Origin: CAZBUK01 sp964495085 | GTDB taxonomy: Bacteria > Bacteroidota > Ignavibacteria > T3Sed10-11 | Length of the DNA stretch: 64,000 bases | Assembly: GCA_964495085.1 (NCBI GenBank) | Contig: CAZBUK010000007.1 | Location: 1-64,000 of the forward strand | Direction: 5' to 3' | Part shown: one piece after another, positions 11,094 to 18,771 of the stretch | How positions within the stretch are numbered: the first letter of the stretch is position 1 | Layout: each line of letters starts with the position of its first letter | Translations under genes and position numbers: made by a program | Notes under the pieces: model-generated | Told to the model about the DNA's origin: nothing | Seen by the model: only the letters and a program-made list of their open reading frames with translations | Databases searched by the model: none

Positions 11094-12008
11094 ATGTCCA
11101 AATCTAAACTGGTTCTGGGTAAAGGTCTGGATGCTTTGCTTTCGCGTCCGCAACCGCACGAAACCGAATTGAGGAGGGATCACCGGCAATCGGATGACGG
11201 ATTAACGGAAGCAACTGCCCGCATATCAATCGATAGGATCAGGCCGAATCCATTCCAGCCCCGGCTCGATTTCGATCCCGTGGCGCTCGATGAACTACGT
11301 CAATCGATACTTCAGAAAGGGGTCATTCAACCGATCACGGTTCGCAGAGTCGAGAACGGATTTTTTGAGCTGATCTCCGGAGAGCGCCGTCTGCGCGCGG
11401 CATCGGATGCCGGATTGACGCAGGTTCCCGCATATATTATTGACGTTACCTCCGATGAGGAAATGCTCGAGCTTGCCCTTATCGAAAATCTCCAGCGAGA
11501 GCATCTGAATCCTATCGAGATCGCAATTTCGTACCAGCGGCTCATCAAAGAGATAAACTATACCCAGGAGGATGTAGCGCGGAAGATAGGCAAGGACAGA
11601 ACAACGGTTACGAATTTTATCCGGCTGCTGAGATTGCCGGAAGATATTCAGACGAGTCTCCGAAAGGGAGAACTGAGCATGGGACATGCCCGGGCGCTCC
11701 TCAGCGTGCAGGATGAGCGCAGGCAGTTGTCGATATGGAAGAAGATCGTCAAGCAGGGTTTGTCCGTCCGGAAAGTCGAACAGCTCGTCAAGGAGGTAGG
11801 TGAAAAGGTTAAGACGCGGGTTGCAGAAGGGACGAACAGGGCGGAACGGAACCTCGAGACGATCGAAGCCCGTCTGCGTGAGGTATTCGGAACGAAGGTC
11901 GCTGTTAAGTCCCGGCCCAGCGGGAGAGGTGAGATCATACTCGAATATTATTCGATCGACGACCTCGAACGGCTCCTCGATCTGTTTGATCAGATAGAAA
12001 TACGTTGA
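11094..12008 (+). CDS. parB: Chromosome partitioning protein ParB
   Basis: A 304-residue ParB/Spo0J protein, the CTP-dependent clamp that loads at parS sites. Box I (RPNPFQPR) is followed by the CTP-binding core with the GERRLRAA motif (box II) and ENLQREHLNPIE, then the helix-turn-helix (YTQEDVARKIGKDRTTVTN) and a C-terminal dimerisation segment. The ATG at 11094 is chosen because AGGG lies 9 bases upstream at 11081; an in-frame GTG at 11088 overlapping the parA stop is also possible. It is translationally linked to parA. I searched by eye for a full parS palindrome in the window and saw only half-sites. Confidence 0.96.
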   Translation: MSKSKLVLGKGLDALLSRPQPHETELRRDHRQSDDGLTEATARISIDRIRPNPFQPRLDFDPVALDELRQSILQKGVIQPITVRRVENGFFELISGERRLRAASDAGLTQVPAYIIDVTSDEEMLELALIENLQREHLNPIEIAISYQRLIKEINYTQEDVARKIGKDRTTVTNFIRLLRLPEDIQTSLRKGELSMGHARALLSVQDERRQLSIWKKIVKQGLSVRKVEQLVKEVGEKVKTRVAEGTNRAERNLETIEARLREVFGTKVAVKSRPSGRGEIILEYYSIDDLERLLDLFDQIEIR

Positions 12009-12086
12009 AACGCGGATATGAGGTTTCATCGGGCCGATAATTTCCTTCACGAGCGATAGGTTAAGCCAAAGCGGAGCGATCAATCA

Positions 12087-12476
12087 ATGCACAGATCAAT
12101 CATCACTACAAAAGCGGCCCCTGCGCCCATCGGTCCCTATAATCAGGCAGTCAGGTGTGAGGGAGCGCTCTTGTTCACGGCGGGTCAGATTCCCCTCGAT
12201 GCGGAAACCGGGACCATTGTCGGGACGGACATCAAGGATCAAACCAGGAAAGCGCTCGAGAATCTGCGCGCCGTGCTTGAAGCCGGCGGGGCATCTCTTG
12301 AGAGCGTGATCAAGACCACCGTCTTTCTCAAGGATATGAATGAGTTCAGCCTCATGAACGAAGTGTATGCCGAATTTTTCACGTCCGCCGCTCCCGCTCG
12401 AAGCGCAGTAGAGGTTGCACGTTTGCCGAAAGATGTAAAGGTGGAAATTGAGGCTATCGCTCTCATTACTGTTTAA
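12087..12476 (+). CDS. ridA: RidA family 2-iminobutanoate/2-iminopropanoate deaminase
   Basis: A 129-residue RidA/YjgF protein. Members of this family form trimers that hydrolyse reactive imines and enamines released by PLP enzymes such as threonine dehydratase. Family signatures visible are [10 protein letters not shown] near the N-terminus, FTAGQIPLD, the [22 protein letters not shown] block, and the C-terminal active-site region [23 protein letters not shown], with the substrate-binding Arg in PARS. Length is exactly typical. It lies 78 bases behind parB and its 3' end overlaps the possible start of the next gene. Confidence 0.95.
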   Translation: MHRSIITTKAAPAPIGPYNQAVRCEGALLFTAGQIPLDAETGTIVGTDIKDQTRKALENLRAVLEAGGASLESVIKTTVFLKDMNEFSLMNEVYAEFFTSAAPARSAVEVARLPKDVKVEIEAIALITV

Positions 12477-13032
12477 TACCGTGCGAATCCTCATCGTATG
12501 CCTGGTACTTTCGTCGATATCATTCGCGGCATGGGCGCAAGTAGCAGACGTACATGCTGATACCTCAGCATCGGTCGTCGTATTGGAAGGGGAGGAATAT
12601 CATGCCGGAAGTCGAACTCCAAAATCGCCTGCTGTGGCGATATCTCTTTCTGCAGTCTTGCCGGGTGCGGGCCAGATCTATAACGGCTCTTACTGGAAAG
12701 TACCGCTTATCTGGGGAATAGGCGGATTCTTTATCTACGCGATTGTGACGTTCGACGATCTGTACAAAGACTACCGCCAGCGTTTTCGCGAAAGCATCAC
12801 CGGCGAGAATCCATTGGGAAACCAGCAGTTCCTTATCAACCGGAATTTCTATCGCGACCAACGCGACAGGTTCGCCTGGTATATGGGATTTCTTTATCTT
12901 CTCAACCTGCTCGACGCATATGTGGATGCGAGTCTGTCAGCTTTCGATGTAGGCGATGACCTGTCGCTGAGGATTCTCCCCGAGGTGAAACCGGATGGTC
13001 ATGCTTCCGTACGGTTCCAGATAAGATTCTAA
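12448..13032 (+). CDS. DUF5683-type membrane protein
   Basis: A protein of up to 194 residues with an N-terminal signal peptide ([18 protein letters not shown]), then the segment [23 protein letters not shown], a second hydrophobic helix (GGFFIYAIV), a charged region, and the ending [26 protein letters not shown]. This order of motifs is that of the DUF5683 family found in FCB-group bacteria, whose function is unknown. Two starts are possible: TTG at 12448, overlapping the end of ridA by 29 bases and preceded by AAAGGTGG, or GTG at 12481 after the ridA stop, which gives a more ordinary signal peptide but has no clear ribosome site. It likely sits in the inner membrane. Confidence 0.82.
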   Translation: MRLSLSLLFNTVRILIVCLVLSSISFAAWAQVADVHADTSASVVVLEGEEYHAGSRTPKSPAVAISLSAVLPGAGQIYNGSYWKVPLIWGIGGFFIYAIVTFDDLYKDYRQRFRESITGENPLGNQQFLINRNFYRDQRDRFAWYMGFLYLLNLLDAYVDASLSAFDVGDDLSLRILPEVKPDGHASVRFQIRF

Positions 13033-13364
13033 TCGCGGCAGGTTCTCCTGTTTCACGAATCATTGCAATCCGGAGCGAGTTTAAAGAAATTCATCCGGTG
13101 CTGAGCGTCTCAATTCCCGATCCTCCTGCTACACGGGAGGTACAATCGGCCTTCGGCTTTAACCGGGGGTACGATTAAAAAACGCGTTAATTCCCCGCAA
13201 TAGGGGTAATTCAAAATTTAAAAACCTTTACGAAACCGAGGATTTTTGTCGAAATAATCCTTGACAATAAAGAATTATTTTTATATTATGCACAAAGTTT
13301 ACAGCACTTTACGGTGCTTAAGACAGAGAATATTCTACCCCGTCATCCAATAGAGGAGGCATAT
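13033..13364 (+). other. Intergenic region with promoter, 332 bp
   Basis: No ORF or RNA gene was recognised. The first 180 bases hold several short hairpins (for example CCTCC/GGAGG near 13123-13140 and a CCCC/GGGG stem near 13191-13207) without a T-run. The last 100 bases are AT-rich and carry the promoter at 13261-13289. A half parS-like TGTTTCACG lies at 13049-13057. Confidence 0.6.
13261..13289 (+). promoter_or_regulatory. Strong sigma70-type promoter
   Basis: A perfect TTGACA (13261-13266), a 17-base spacer and TATTAT (13284-13289), set in an AT-rich stretch. This is the closest to consensus of any promoter I can see in the window. It would start RNA near 13296, about 70 bases before the small lipoprotein gene. 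Confidence 0.8.
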
Positions 13365-13634
13365 ATGACGATCTTGAAAAGAATGATGACATTCTTACTC
13401 GGTGTCATTATTATCTCGGCGCTTGTCATGGGCTGTGCGCGCCGCCCGAACGCGGAAGAGTTGGCTCAATTAGAAGACTTGAAAGCTGAAGTTGCTGCAC
13501 TCGAACGAGAGATTGCGTCGAAGGAGCAGGAAAAATCAGGGATACAGCAACAAGTATCGCAGATAGATCAGGAGCTTCGCAAATGTGCGGAAGATAAAGA
13601 GAAGGTCCGTCAGCGTCTTCAGCAGTGGAATTAA
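13365..13634 (+). CDS. Small coiled-coil lipoprotein
   Basis: An 89-residue protein. The first 23 residues are a lipoprotein signal (two basic residues, a hydrophobic stretch, then LVMGC) that would be cleaved before C24, giving a lipid-anchored periplasmic or surface protein. The remaining 60 residues are almost entirely heptad-like and charged (LEDLKAEVAALEREI and onward), so a coiled-coil trimer or dimer similar in general design to Lpp-type proteins is likely. The ATG at 13365 has an ideal GAGGAGG site 6 bases upstream; an upstream in-frame GTG at 13314 is rejected. It is expressed from the strong promoter at 13261 and followed 45 bases later by the LysM protein. Confidence 0.85.
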   Translation: MTILKRMMTFLLGVIIISALVMGCARRPNAEELAQLEDLKAEVAALEREIASKEQEKSGIQQQVSQIDQELRKCAEDKEKVRQRLQQWN

Positions 13635-13679
13635 TTATTCAATTCTTCTAATACTATCCGAAACGTAAGGAGTTGGAAT

Positions 13680-14432
13680 ATGAAATTGAGATCAATCTTG
13701 TACCTGCTTGTCGCAGCGCTTCTGATTACTGCGATCAATGTCACTGCAGACGCGCAAGAAAGAATGGCACGCGATGAATGGCAGCAGCAGATGAACGAGT
13801 TCACGCAGAAGCGAAACGAACTCCAACAACGGCTCAACGCGCTCAACGGTGATATCAGCGGCCTCAATCAGCAGCTGGCACAGAAACGGACCGAGCTCCA
13901 AACATGCAGGCAGGAAATCCTGGCGCTCGTCGGCGCAACCGAAGCTCAGATACGAAGCCTCATCGAAAGACTATCCCAGCTCGAGAACAGGGTGAGCGGT
14001 CTTGAGCGGCTTTCCGATGCAGACCTGCTCGCGCGCCGCGGCGAAGTCGACGAAGTTAAAGCAGCAATTGCCGAGATGAAAGCAGACCGGAAAAGCGCCC
14101 ATACCGACGTTTACGATCGGCTCATGGCGCTCGATCAGCGGGTAAAAAATCTCCTCGACAGACTCGAGAAAATGGTTCAGATCTATACGGTCGGTTCCTG
14201 GTCTCGTGATCGGGATTGTTTGTGGAATATTGCCAAGAAACGTAATATCTACGATAATGCCTGGCTCTGGCCGAAGATCTGGCAGGCGAATCGCGATAAT
14301 ATCCGCGACCCCGATATTATACATCCGGGACAGCGGCTCCAGGTTCCAAACAAAGGGGACGGCAACCTTTCCCAGACCGAGCGGGAATCCGCAAATCGGT
14401 ATTACCGCGAAGTAAGAGACGGAATGCGGTAA
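13680..14432 (+). CDS. Secreted coiled-coil protein with C-terminal LysM domain
   Basis: A 250-residue exported protein. A Sec signal peptide (ILYLLVAALLITAINVTADAQ) is cleaved near residue 26. Residues about 30-165 form a long coiled coil with Gln/Glu/Leu heptads. Residues about 167-235 resemble a LysM peptidoglycan-binding domain: YTVGSWSRDRDCLWNIAKK, then WLWPKIWQANRDNI and the closing IIHPGQRLQVP. It probably sits in the periplasm, anchored on peptidoglycan, with the coiled coil reaching out to a partner; the neighbouring coiled-coil lipoprotein (45 bases upstream, same transcript) is the obvious candidate. AAGGAG lies before the ATG. The gene is followed by a strong terminator. Confidence 0.87.
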   Translation: MKLRSILYLLVAALLITAINVTADAQERMARDEWQQQMNEFTQKRNELQQRLNALNGDISGLNQQLAQKRTELQTCRQEILALVGATEAQIRSLIERLSQLENRVSGLERLSDADLLARRGEVDEVKAAIAEMKADRKSAHTDVYDRLMALDQRVKNLLDRLEKMVQIYTVGSWSRDRDCLWNIAKKRNIYDNAWLWPKIWQANRDNIRDPDIIHPGQRLQVPNKGDGNLSQTERESANRYYREVRDGMR

Positions 14433-14500
14433 TCCGCCCGGTATAAACTTATAAGGATCATATTCTTTTTTGTTTATCCTTTGCTGCAAATTATTTCAAG

Positions 14501-14553
14501 CCCTTATGCGGTCTTCGATACGTTGACGTCCGCATAAGGGTTTTATTGTTTTT
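14501..14553 (+). terminator. Rho-independent terminator after LysM gene
   Basis: An 11-bp perfect stem (14501-14511 with 14530-14540) and an 18-base loop, followed immediately by TTTTATTGTTTTT. It closes the two-gene unit that begins at the promoter at 13261. Confidence 0.88.
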
Positions 14554-14586
14554 ATAAACATTTTTCAAACTAATATTACAAAGGAG

Positions 14587-15618
14587 ATGCCAGCCACGGA
14601 AGAAAAAAAGATTTCCCTTGAAGGAGTTGACAAGTTGTCGCTGCTCGGATTTAACGACCGGAATCTTGCGTTACTCGAGCAGCGGTTCGATGCCCGTATC
14701 CTCATACGCGGCGATTCCGTTTTAATCGAGGGGAATCCGGCCGAAGTATCCCAGCTCGACCGGATCTTCAAAGAGCTTATTTTTATGCTGAATAAAAATA
14801 AGCACCTCACCTCGAATGACGTCGAGACAGTGGTCGATCTGGTTGCATCCTCAATTCCCTCGGGCAACGGCAACGAAAAACGCACCCTCCAATCCGAGCG
14901 GGAAGACGCGGACAGCATTATTCTCTTCACTAAAGACGACATGATCAGGGTGAAGTCTGATGGTCAGCGGCGCTATTTCAAAGCTATGCAGAAGAACGAT
15001 ATCGTGTTTTCTATCGGACCGGCGGGTACCGGCAAAACCTATCTCGCCGTTGCTGCTGCCGTAGCCGCCCTGAAAAATCGCCAGGTGACGAAGATCGTAC
15101 TCACCAGGCCCGCAGTGGAAGCCGGTGAAAATCTCGGTTTTCTTCCCGGCGATCTGAGGGAGAAAGTCGATCCCTACTTGCGCCCGCTCTATGATGCGCT
15201 CGACGATATGCTTCCGGCCGAGAAATTGAAAGTATATATTGAGCGCCGGATAATAGAGATCGCTCCGCTGGCGTATATGCGCGGAAGGACTCTGAACAAT
15301 GCATTTGTGATTCTCGACGAAGCTCAGAACGCAACGTCGCTCCAAATGAAGATGTTCCTGACCCGCCTGGGTGCGAATTCCCGCGCGGTCGTGACCGGAG
15401 ATATAACACAGATTGATCTGCCGTCCAATGCGATATCGGGCCTCGTCGAAATTCAGACCATTCTGAAAAACGTCGAGGGCGTAGCGTTCGTATACCTCGA
15501 TAAGACCGATGTGGTGCGTCATCGTCTGGTGAAAGATATAATCGATGCATACGAAGCGTATAAAACGAACGGGAAGAAGAACGGGAACGATACGGACGCG
15601 GGAAAAAAATCCGAGTGA
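14587..15618 (+). CDS. phoH: PhoH family ATPase
   Basis: A 343-residue PhoH-like P-loop ATPase, a family linked to ribosome and RNA metabolism (often next to ybeY, which is not seen here). The N-terminal KH-like part contains ISLEGVDKLSLLGFNDRN; the ATPase has Walker A GPAGTGKTYLA, followed by TRPAVEAGENLGFLPGD and the Walker B FVILDEAQNA. Length and motif order are normal. The ATG at 14587 directly touches an AAGGAG with no spacing, while an in-frame TTG at 14635 has another AAGGAG 8 bases upstream; conservation of the GVD block favours the ATG, but the start is not settled. Confidence 0.94.
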   Translation: MPATEEKKISLEGVDKLSLLGFNDRNLALLEQRFDARILIRGDSVLIEGNPAEVSQLDRIFKELIFMLNKNKHLTSNDVETVVDLVASSIPSGNGNEKRTLQSEREDADSIILFTKDDMIRVKSDGQRRYFKAMQKNDIVFSIGPAGTGKTYLAVAAAVAALKNRQVTKIVLTRPAVEAGENLGFLPGDLREKVDPYLRPLYDALDDMLPAEKLKVYIERRIIEIAPLAYMRGRTLNNAFVILDEAQNATSLQMKMFLTRLGANSRAVVTGDITQIDLPSNAISGLVEIQTILKNVEGVAFVYLDKTDVVRHRLVKDIIDAYEAYKTNGKKNGNDTDAGKKSE

Positions 15619-15740
15619 AGTGCTGATCGCAGAAAAGGGAAGCGTTGAAGTACGGGAGTCCGGTTTAAGGAGGGTGAGGTCCATGTGCCGGTAAAGCTCT
15701 GTCCGCCACAGGGTACCCGCCGAGCGCTCCGTGCAAGCGC

Positions 15741-16514
15741 TTAATGCTCCCGCTTCTTCGTTTCTTCCCAGATGGCATCCATCTCCTCAAGTGTCGCCGA
15801 GTGGATATCCTTGCCCTGTCTCCGCAGCTCCTCTTCGATGGCTTTGAAACGAGCGGTAAATTTTTTATTTGTTCGCTGCAGCGCGTCTTCGGGATGCAGA
15901 CCCGCGAGTCTTGCGTAGTTAACCAGAGAGAAAAAGACATCGCCCAGTTCCTCCTCGCACTTCTCGCGCGAATCTCCATGCCGTACCGCATCGTGAAACT
16001 CTTCGATCTCCTCGTTCACTTTTTTCCAGCATTGCTCTTTATCCTTCCAGTCGAATCCTGTTCTCGATGCCTTTTCCTGAAGACGGTAAGCCCGCATGAG
16101 CGCGGGGAGGGAAGCAGGCAGACCCTCGATCATCGATGATCTACCCTCCGCAAGTTTAATTTTCTCCCAGTTTGCGAGCACCTCGTCCCGGCTGTCGATC
16201 TCCGCGGTGCCGAAGACGTGCGGATGCCGCCGGATAAGCTTTTCGGAAATTCCTTCAATGACGTCGTCGATCGAGAACGATCGCGACTCCTTCGCCAATA
16301 CCGAATGGAACACGACGTGGAGGAGGAGGTCGCCGAGTTCGAATTGAAGCTCTTCCATATCGAGAGCATCGATCGCTTCAGCAACTTCGAACGCTTCTTC
16401 GATTAAGTTATGTTTGATGGAAGCATGCGTCTGTTCGCGGTCCCACGGACACTCCTTTCGCAGACGTTCTACGATGCCGATGAGGCGTTCGAATGGTGCG
16501 TCGGATGTTATCAT
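15741..16514 (-). CDS. mazG: Nucleoside triphosphate pyrophosphohydrolase MazG
   Basis: A 257-residue tandem-domain MazG, which hydrolyses NTPs to NMP and pyrophosphate and is thought to clean the nucleotide pool and lower ppGpp-linked signalling. Two all-alpha metal-binding cores are visible: the first with E39, E40, E43 and then E59 and D62 (LQFELGDLLLH); the second with EEIEEFHDAV followed by CEEELGDVFFS. The CPWDREQTH block at residues 22-30 is diagnostic. It is transcribed away from the amidohydrolase gene, from a promoter at 16557-16585. Confidence 0.96.
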   Translation of the reverse strand: MITSDAPFERLIGIVERLRKECPWDREQTHASIKHNLIEEAFEVAEAIDALDMEELQFELGDLLLHVVFHSVLAKESRSFSIDDVIEGISEKLIRRHPHVFGTAEIDSRDEVLANWEKIKLAEGRSSMIEGLPASLPALMRAYRLQEKASRTGFDWKDKEQCWKKVNEEIEEFHDAVRHGDSREKCEEELGDVFFSLVNYARLAGLHPEDALQRTNKKFTARFKAIEEELRRQGKDIHSATLEEMDAIWEETKKREH

Positions 16515-16556
16515 AGAGAGATAGTGATGATAGTACGGACTTTGTATGAAGCGATT

Positions 16557-16585
16557 AACATATCTAAAAATGAAGTGAAAATCAA
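16557..16585 (-). promoter_or_regulatory. Candidate mazG promoter
   Basis: Read on the minus strand: TTGATT (16585-16580), a 17-base spacer, TATGTT (16562-16557). It would start RNA about 35 bases before the mazG ATG. Confidence 0.55.
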
Positions 16586-16591
16586 TCTTAA

Positions 16592-16620
16592 TTGGTTTTT
16601 TAAACGGAATTGATTATCTT
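16592..16620 (+). promoter_or_regulatory. Candidate promoter for amidohydrolase-archease-RtcB run
   Basis: TTGGTT (16592-16597), a 17-base spacer and TATCTT (16615-16620) lie 50 bases before the amidohydrolase start and close to the opposing mazG promoter. The tight gene spacing downstream suggests it may drive a long transcript. Confidence 0.45.
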
Positions 16621-16669
16621 CCACAGATGTTACGTTTTTCACGTTGCCATTCCCCCTTGAGGGTAACAG

Positions 16670-18346
16670 ATGAAGCCGCTCATAATTATTTCCGTCTTTA
16701 TTTCCATTGCCGTTCTTACTCCTTTGATGCTCGATATGAACTCCGTAGTCAGAGTCGATCTGATCCTCTACAACGGCCGCATCTATACGCTGAATGCGGA
16801 ATCGGAATTGATGCAGTCCGTCGCTGTCAGAGACGGTTATGTAGTCGCAACCGGAACCGACGAGACGATCCGCGGGCGATACTCGGCTGCGGAGTACCTC
16901 GATCTTGAAGGTAAAACCGTCCTTCCCGGATTTATCGACGCACATGCCCATCTTGTAGGATTAGGCCGAAGTCTCCTGATCCTCGATCTTACCTCGGCCG
17001 GGAGTTCCGCGGAGATCGTCGGAATTGTAGCGGAAGCTGTCTCGGCTTCAAAACCCGGCGAATGGATCGAGGGCAGGGGATGGGATCAAAATGTATGGCC
17101 GCAGAGGCGGTTTCCCACCGCCGCTCAACTCGATCGGATCTCACCCGATAATCCGGTTTATCTGAGAAGGGTCGATGGCCATGCGGTCTGGGTGAATTCC
17201 GTCGCGCTTCGTCTCGCCGGAATAACAAGGCAAACACGGGATCCCGATGGAGGACGGATCATACGGGCGGCAAACGGCGATCCAAGTGGAGTTCTGATCG
17301 ATGCCGCGGCTGAACTGGTCGTAAAACATATTCCACCCCCCGCTCCGGAAGATATGAGGCGCGCCGTCCGGCAAGCTATCGATCTCTGTCTCTCGTATGG
17401 ATTGACCGGTGTACACGACATGGGCGTCGATCTTGAGACGATCGAGTTGTATCAGGACCTGATCTCGCTCGACGAGTTTCCGTTGAGGGTATATGGCGCC
17501 GTCGACGGAGAGGGCGATACATGGGAATATTTTCTCCGGAACGGGCCTCTTATCGGCGCCGGAAACAGAAGACTCACGGTACGTGCGATTAAATTATACG
17601 CTGACGGCGCACTGGGATCGCGGGGTGCCGCGCTCATCGAACCGTATTCTGACGAACGGGAGTATTCCGGACTCGTACTCTCCGGCGAAACCGACATCTA
17701 TAGAATCGCAGAGCAGGCGCTTGGCGGCGGATTCCAGGTATGCACTCATGCAATAGGGGATCGCGGGACTCGTATCGTACTGAATGCATATGATCGCGCT
17801 CTGCAGAACGGCGAGGTCCGGGATCACCGTTTCCGAATCGAACATGCGCAGGTGGTCGCACCGGAGGATTTTCCTCGTTTTGCACAATCGGGGGTTATCC
17901 CCAGTATGCAACCGATCCATTGTACGTCGGATATGGGATGGGCGGTCGACCGGTTGGGACCCGCGCGTTCGGAAGGTGCGTACGCCTGGCGTACCATTCT
18001 GAATCACGGATCGATCATCGCCGGCGGATCCGATTTTCCGGTTGAACCGGTCAACCCGCTCCTGGGCGTATTCGCCGCTGTCACGCGGCAGAATGCAGCG
18101 ATGCATCCCACGGGCGGCTGGTACCCGGAACAGAGGGTTACGAGAGAGGAGGCCGTCCGTATGTTTACCTCATGGGCTGCCTATGCCGGCTTCGAGGAGA
18201 ATCTCAAAGGATCGATAGAGTCCGGAAAGCTGGCGGATTTTGTTGTCTTCCCCGAAGATATATTCGGGATAGCCGAAGCAGACCTCTTACACCTGAATCC
18301 GGATATGACTATCCTCGGAGGTGAGATAGTCTACCGGCGTCCGTGA
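16670..18346 (+). CDS. YtcJ-like amidohydrolase, membrane-anchored or secreted
   Basis: A 558-residue member of the amidohydrolase superfamily (amidohydrolase_3, YtcJ-like), which hydrolyses C-N bonds of unknown substrates. The N-terminal hydrophobic segment (LIIISVFISIAVLTPLML) predicts export or an inner-membrane anchor. Next comes the typical LILYNGRIYTLN strand, the metal-binding FIDAHAHL motif, a probable bridging-residue region YADGALGSRGA, later metal-ligand His residues in CTHAIGDRG and RIEHAQV, and the conserved GGSDFPVEPVNPL near the end with the catalytic Asp. The archease gene begins 3 bases after the stop. Confidence 0.92.
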   Translation: MKPLIIISVFISIAVLTPLMLDMNSVVRVDLILYNGRIYTLNAESELMQSVAVRDGYVVATGTDETIRGRYSAAEYLDLEGKTVLPGFIDAHAHLVGLGRSLLILDLTSAGSSAEIVGIVAEAVSASKPGEWIEGRGWDQNVWPQRRFPTAAQLDRISPDNPVYLRRVDGHAVWVNSVALRLAGITRQTRDPDGGRIIRAANGDPSGVLIDAAAELVVKHIPPPAPEDMRRAVRQAIDLCLSYGLTGVHDMGVDLETIELYQDLISLDEFPLRVYGAVDGEGDTWEYFLRNGPLIGAGNRRLTVRAIKLYADGALGSRGAALIEPYSDEREYSGLVLSGETDIYRIAEQALGGGFQVCTHAIGDRGTRIVLNAYDRALQNGEVRDHRFRIEHAQVVAPEDFPRFAQSGVIPSMQPIHCTSDMGWAVDRLGPARSEGAYAWRTILNHGSIIAGGSDFPVEPVNPLLGVFAAVTRQNAAMHPTGGWYPEQRVTREEAVRMFTSWAAYAGFEENLKGSIESGKLADFVVFPEDIFGIAEADLLHLNPDMTILGGEIVYRRP

Positions 18347-18349
18347 CCG

Positions 18350-18766
18350 ATGCCGTTCACAATTCAAATACTGGAACATACCGCCGATACGGGATTCGAA
18401 GTCGAAGGAGATACGAAGGAAAATGTTATCGCCGGAGCGGTGACGGCGCTTGTTTCGATGATAACCGACGAAACGTCGATCCAAGAATCGATAGAGCGAA
18501 CCGTTCATACCGAGGGAGATGATTGGGCTCAGGCGATCGTGCGGTATTTGAACGAAGTACTCTATATGATCGACGGTGACGGTTTTCTCCCCGCCCGTGC
18601 AGTAGTGGAGATACCGTCGTCGTTTACGATAGATTCGACCCTGTACGGAGAAGAGAGGTCTTCGGACCATATGCAGCGGAACGATGTAAAAGCGATCACA
18701 TATCATCAGATCCTATTCACCGAAGCCGGAGCCGGTTTCAGATTACGGGTGTTTGTCGATATTTAA
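18350..18766 (+). CDS. Archease
   Basis: A 138-residue archease, the small activator that speeds RtcB guanylylation and allows multiple turnovers of RNA ligation. Signatures are HTADTGFEVEG near the N-terminus (the HTAD motif with the calcium-binding Asp), AVTALVSMI, the central YLNEVLYMIDGDGFLPA, and KAITYHQILF near the end followed by the C-terminal RVFVDI. It sits 3 bases behind the amidohydrolase and 5 bases before rtcB, so it is almost certainly cotranscribed and co-regulated with the ligase. Confidence 0.93.
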   Translation: MPFTIQILEHTADTGFEVEGDTKENVIAGAVTALVSMITDETSIQESIERTVHTEGDDWAQAIVRYLNEVLYMIDGDGFLPARAVVEIPSSFTIDSTLYGEERSSDHMQRNDVKAITYHQILFTEAGAGFRLRVFVDI

Positions 18767-18771
18767 GTACG

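Noticed and set aside
13049..13057. parS-like TGTTTCACG near parAB
   Set aside because: Only one half of the 16-bp palindrome is present; the second half reads AATCATT, so ParB loading is unlikely.
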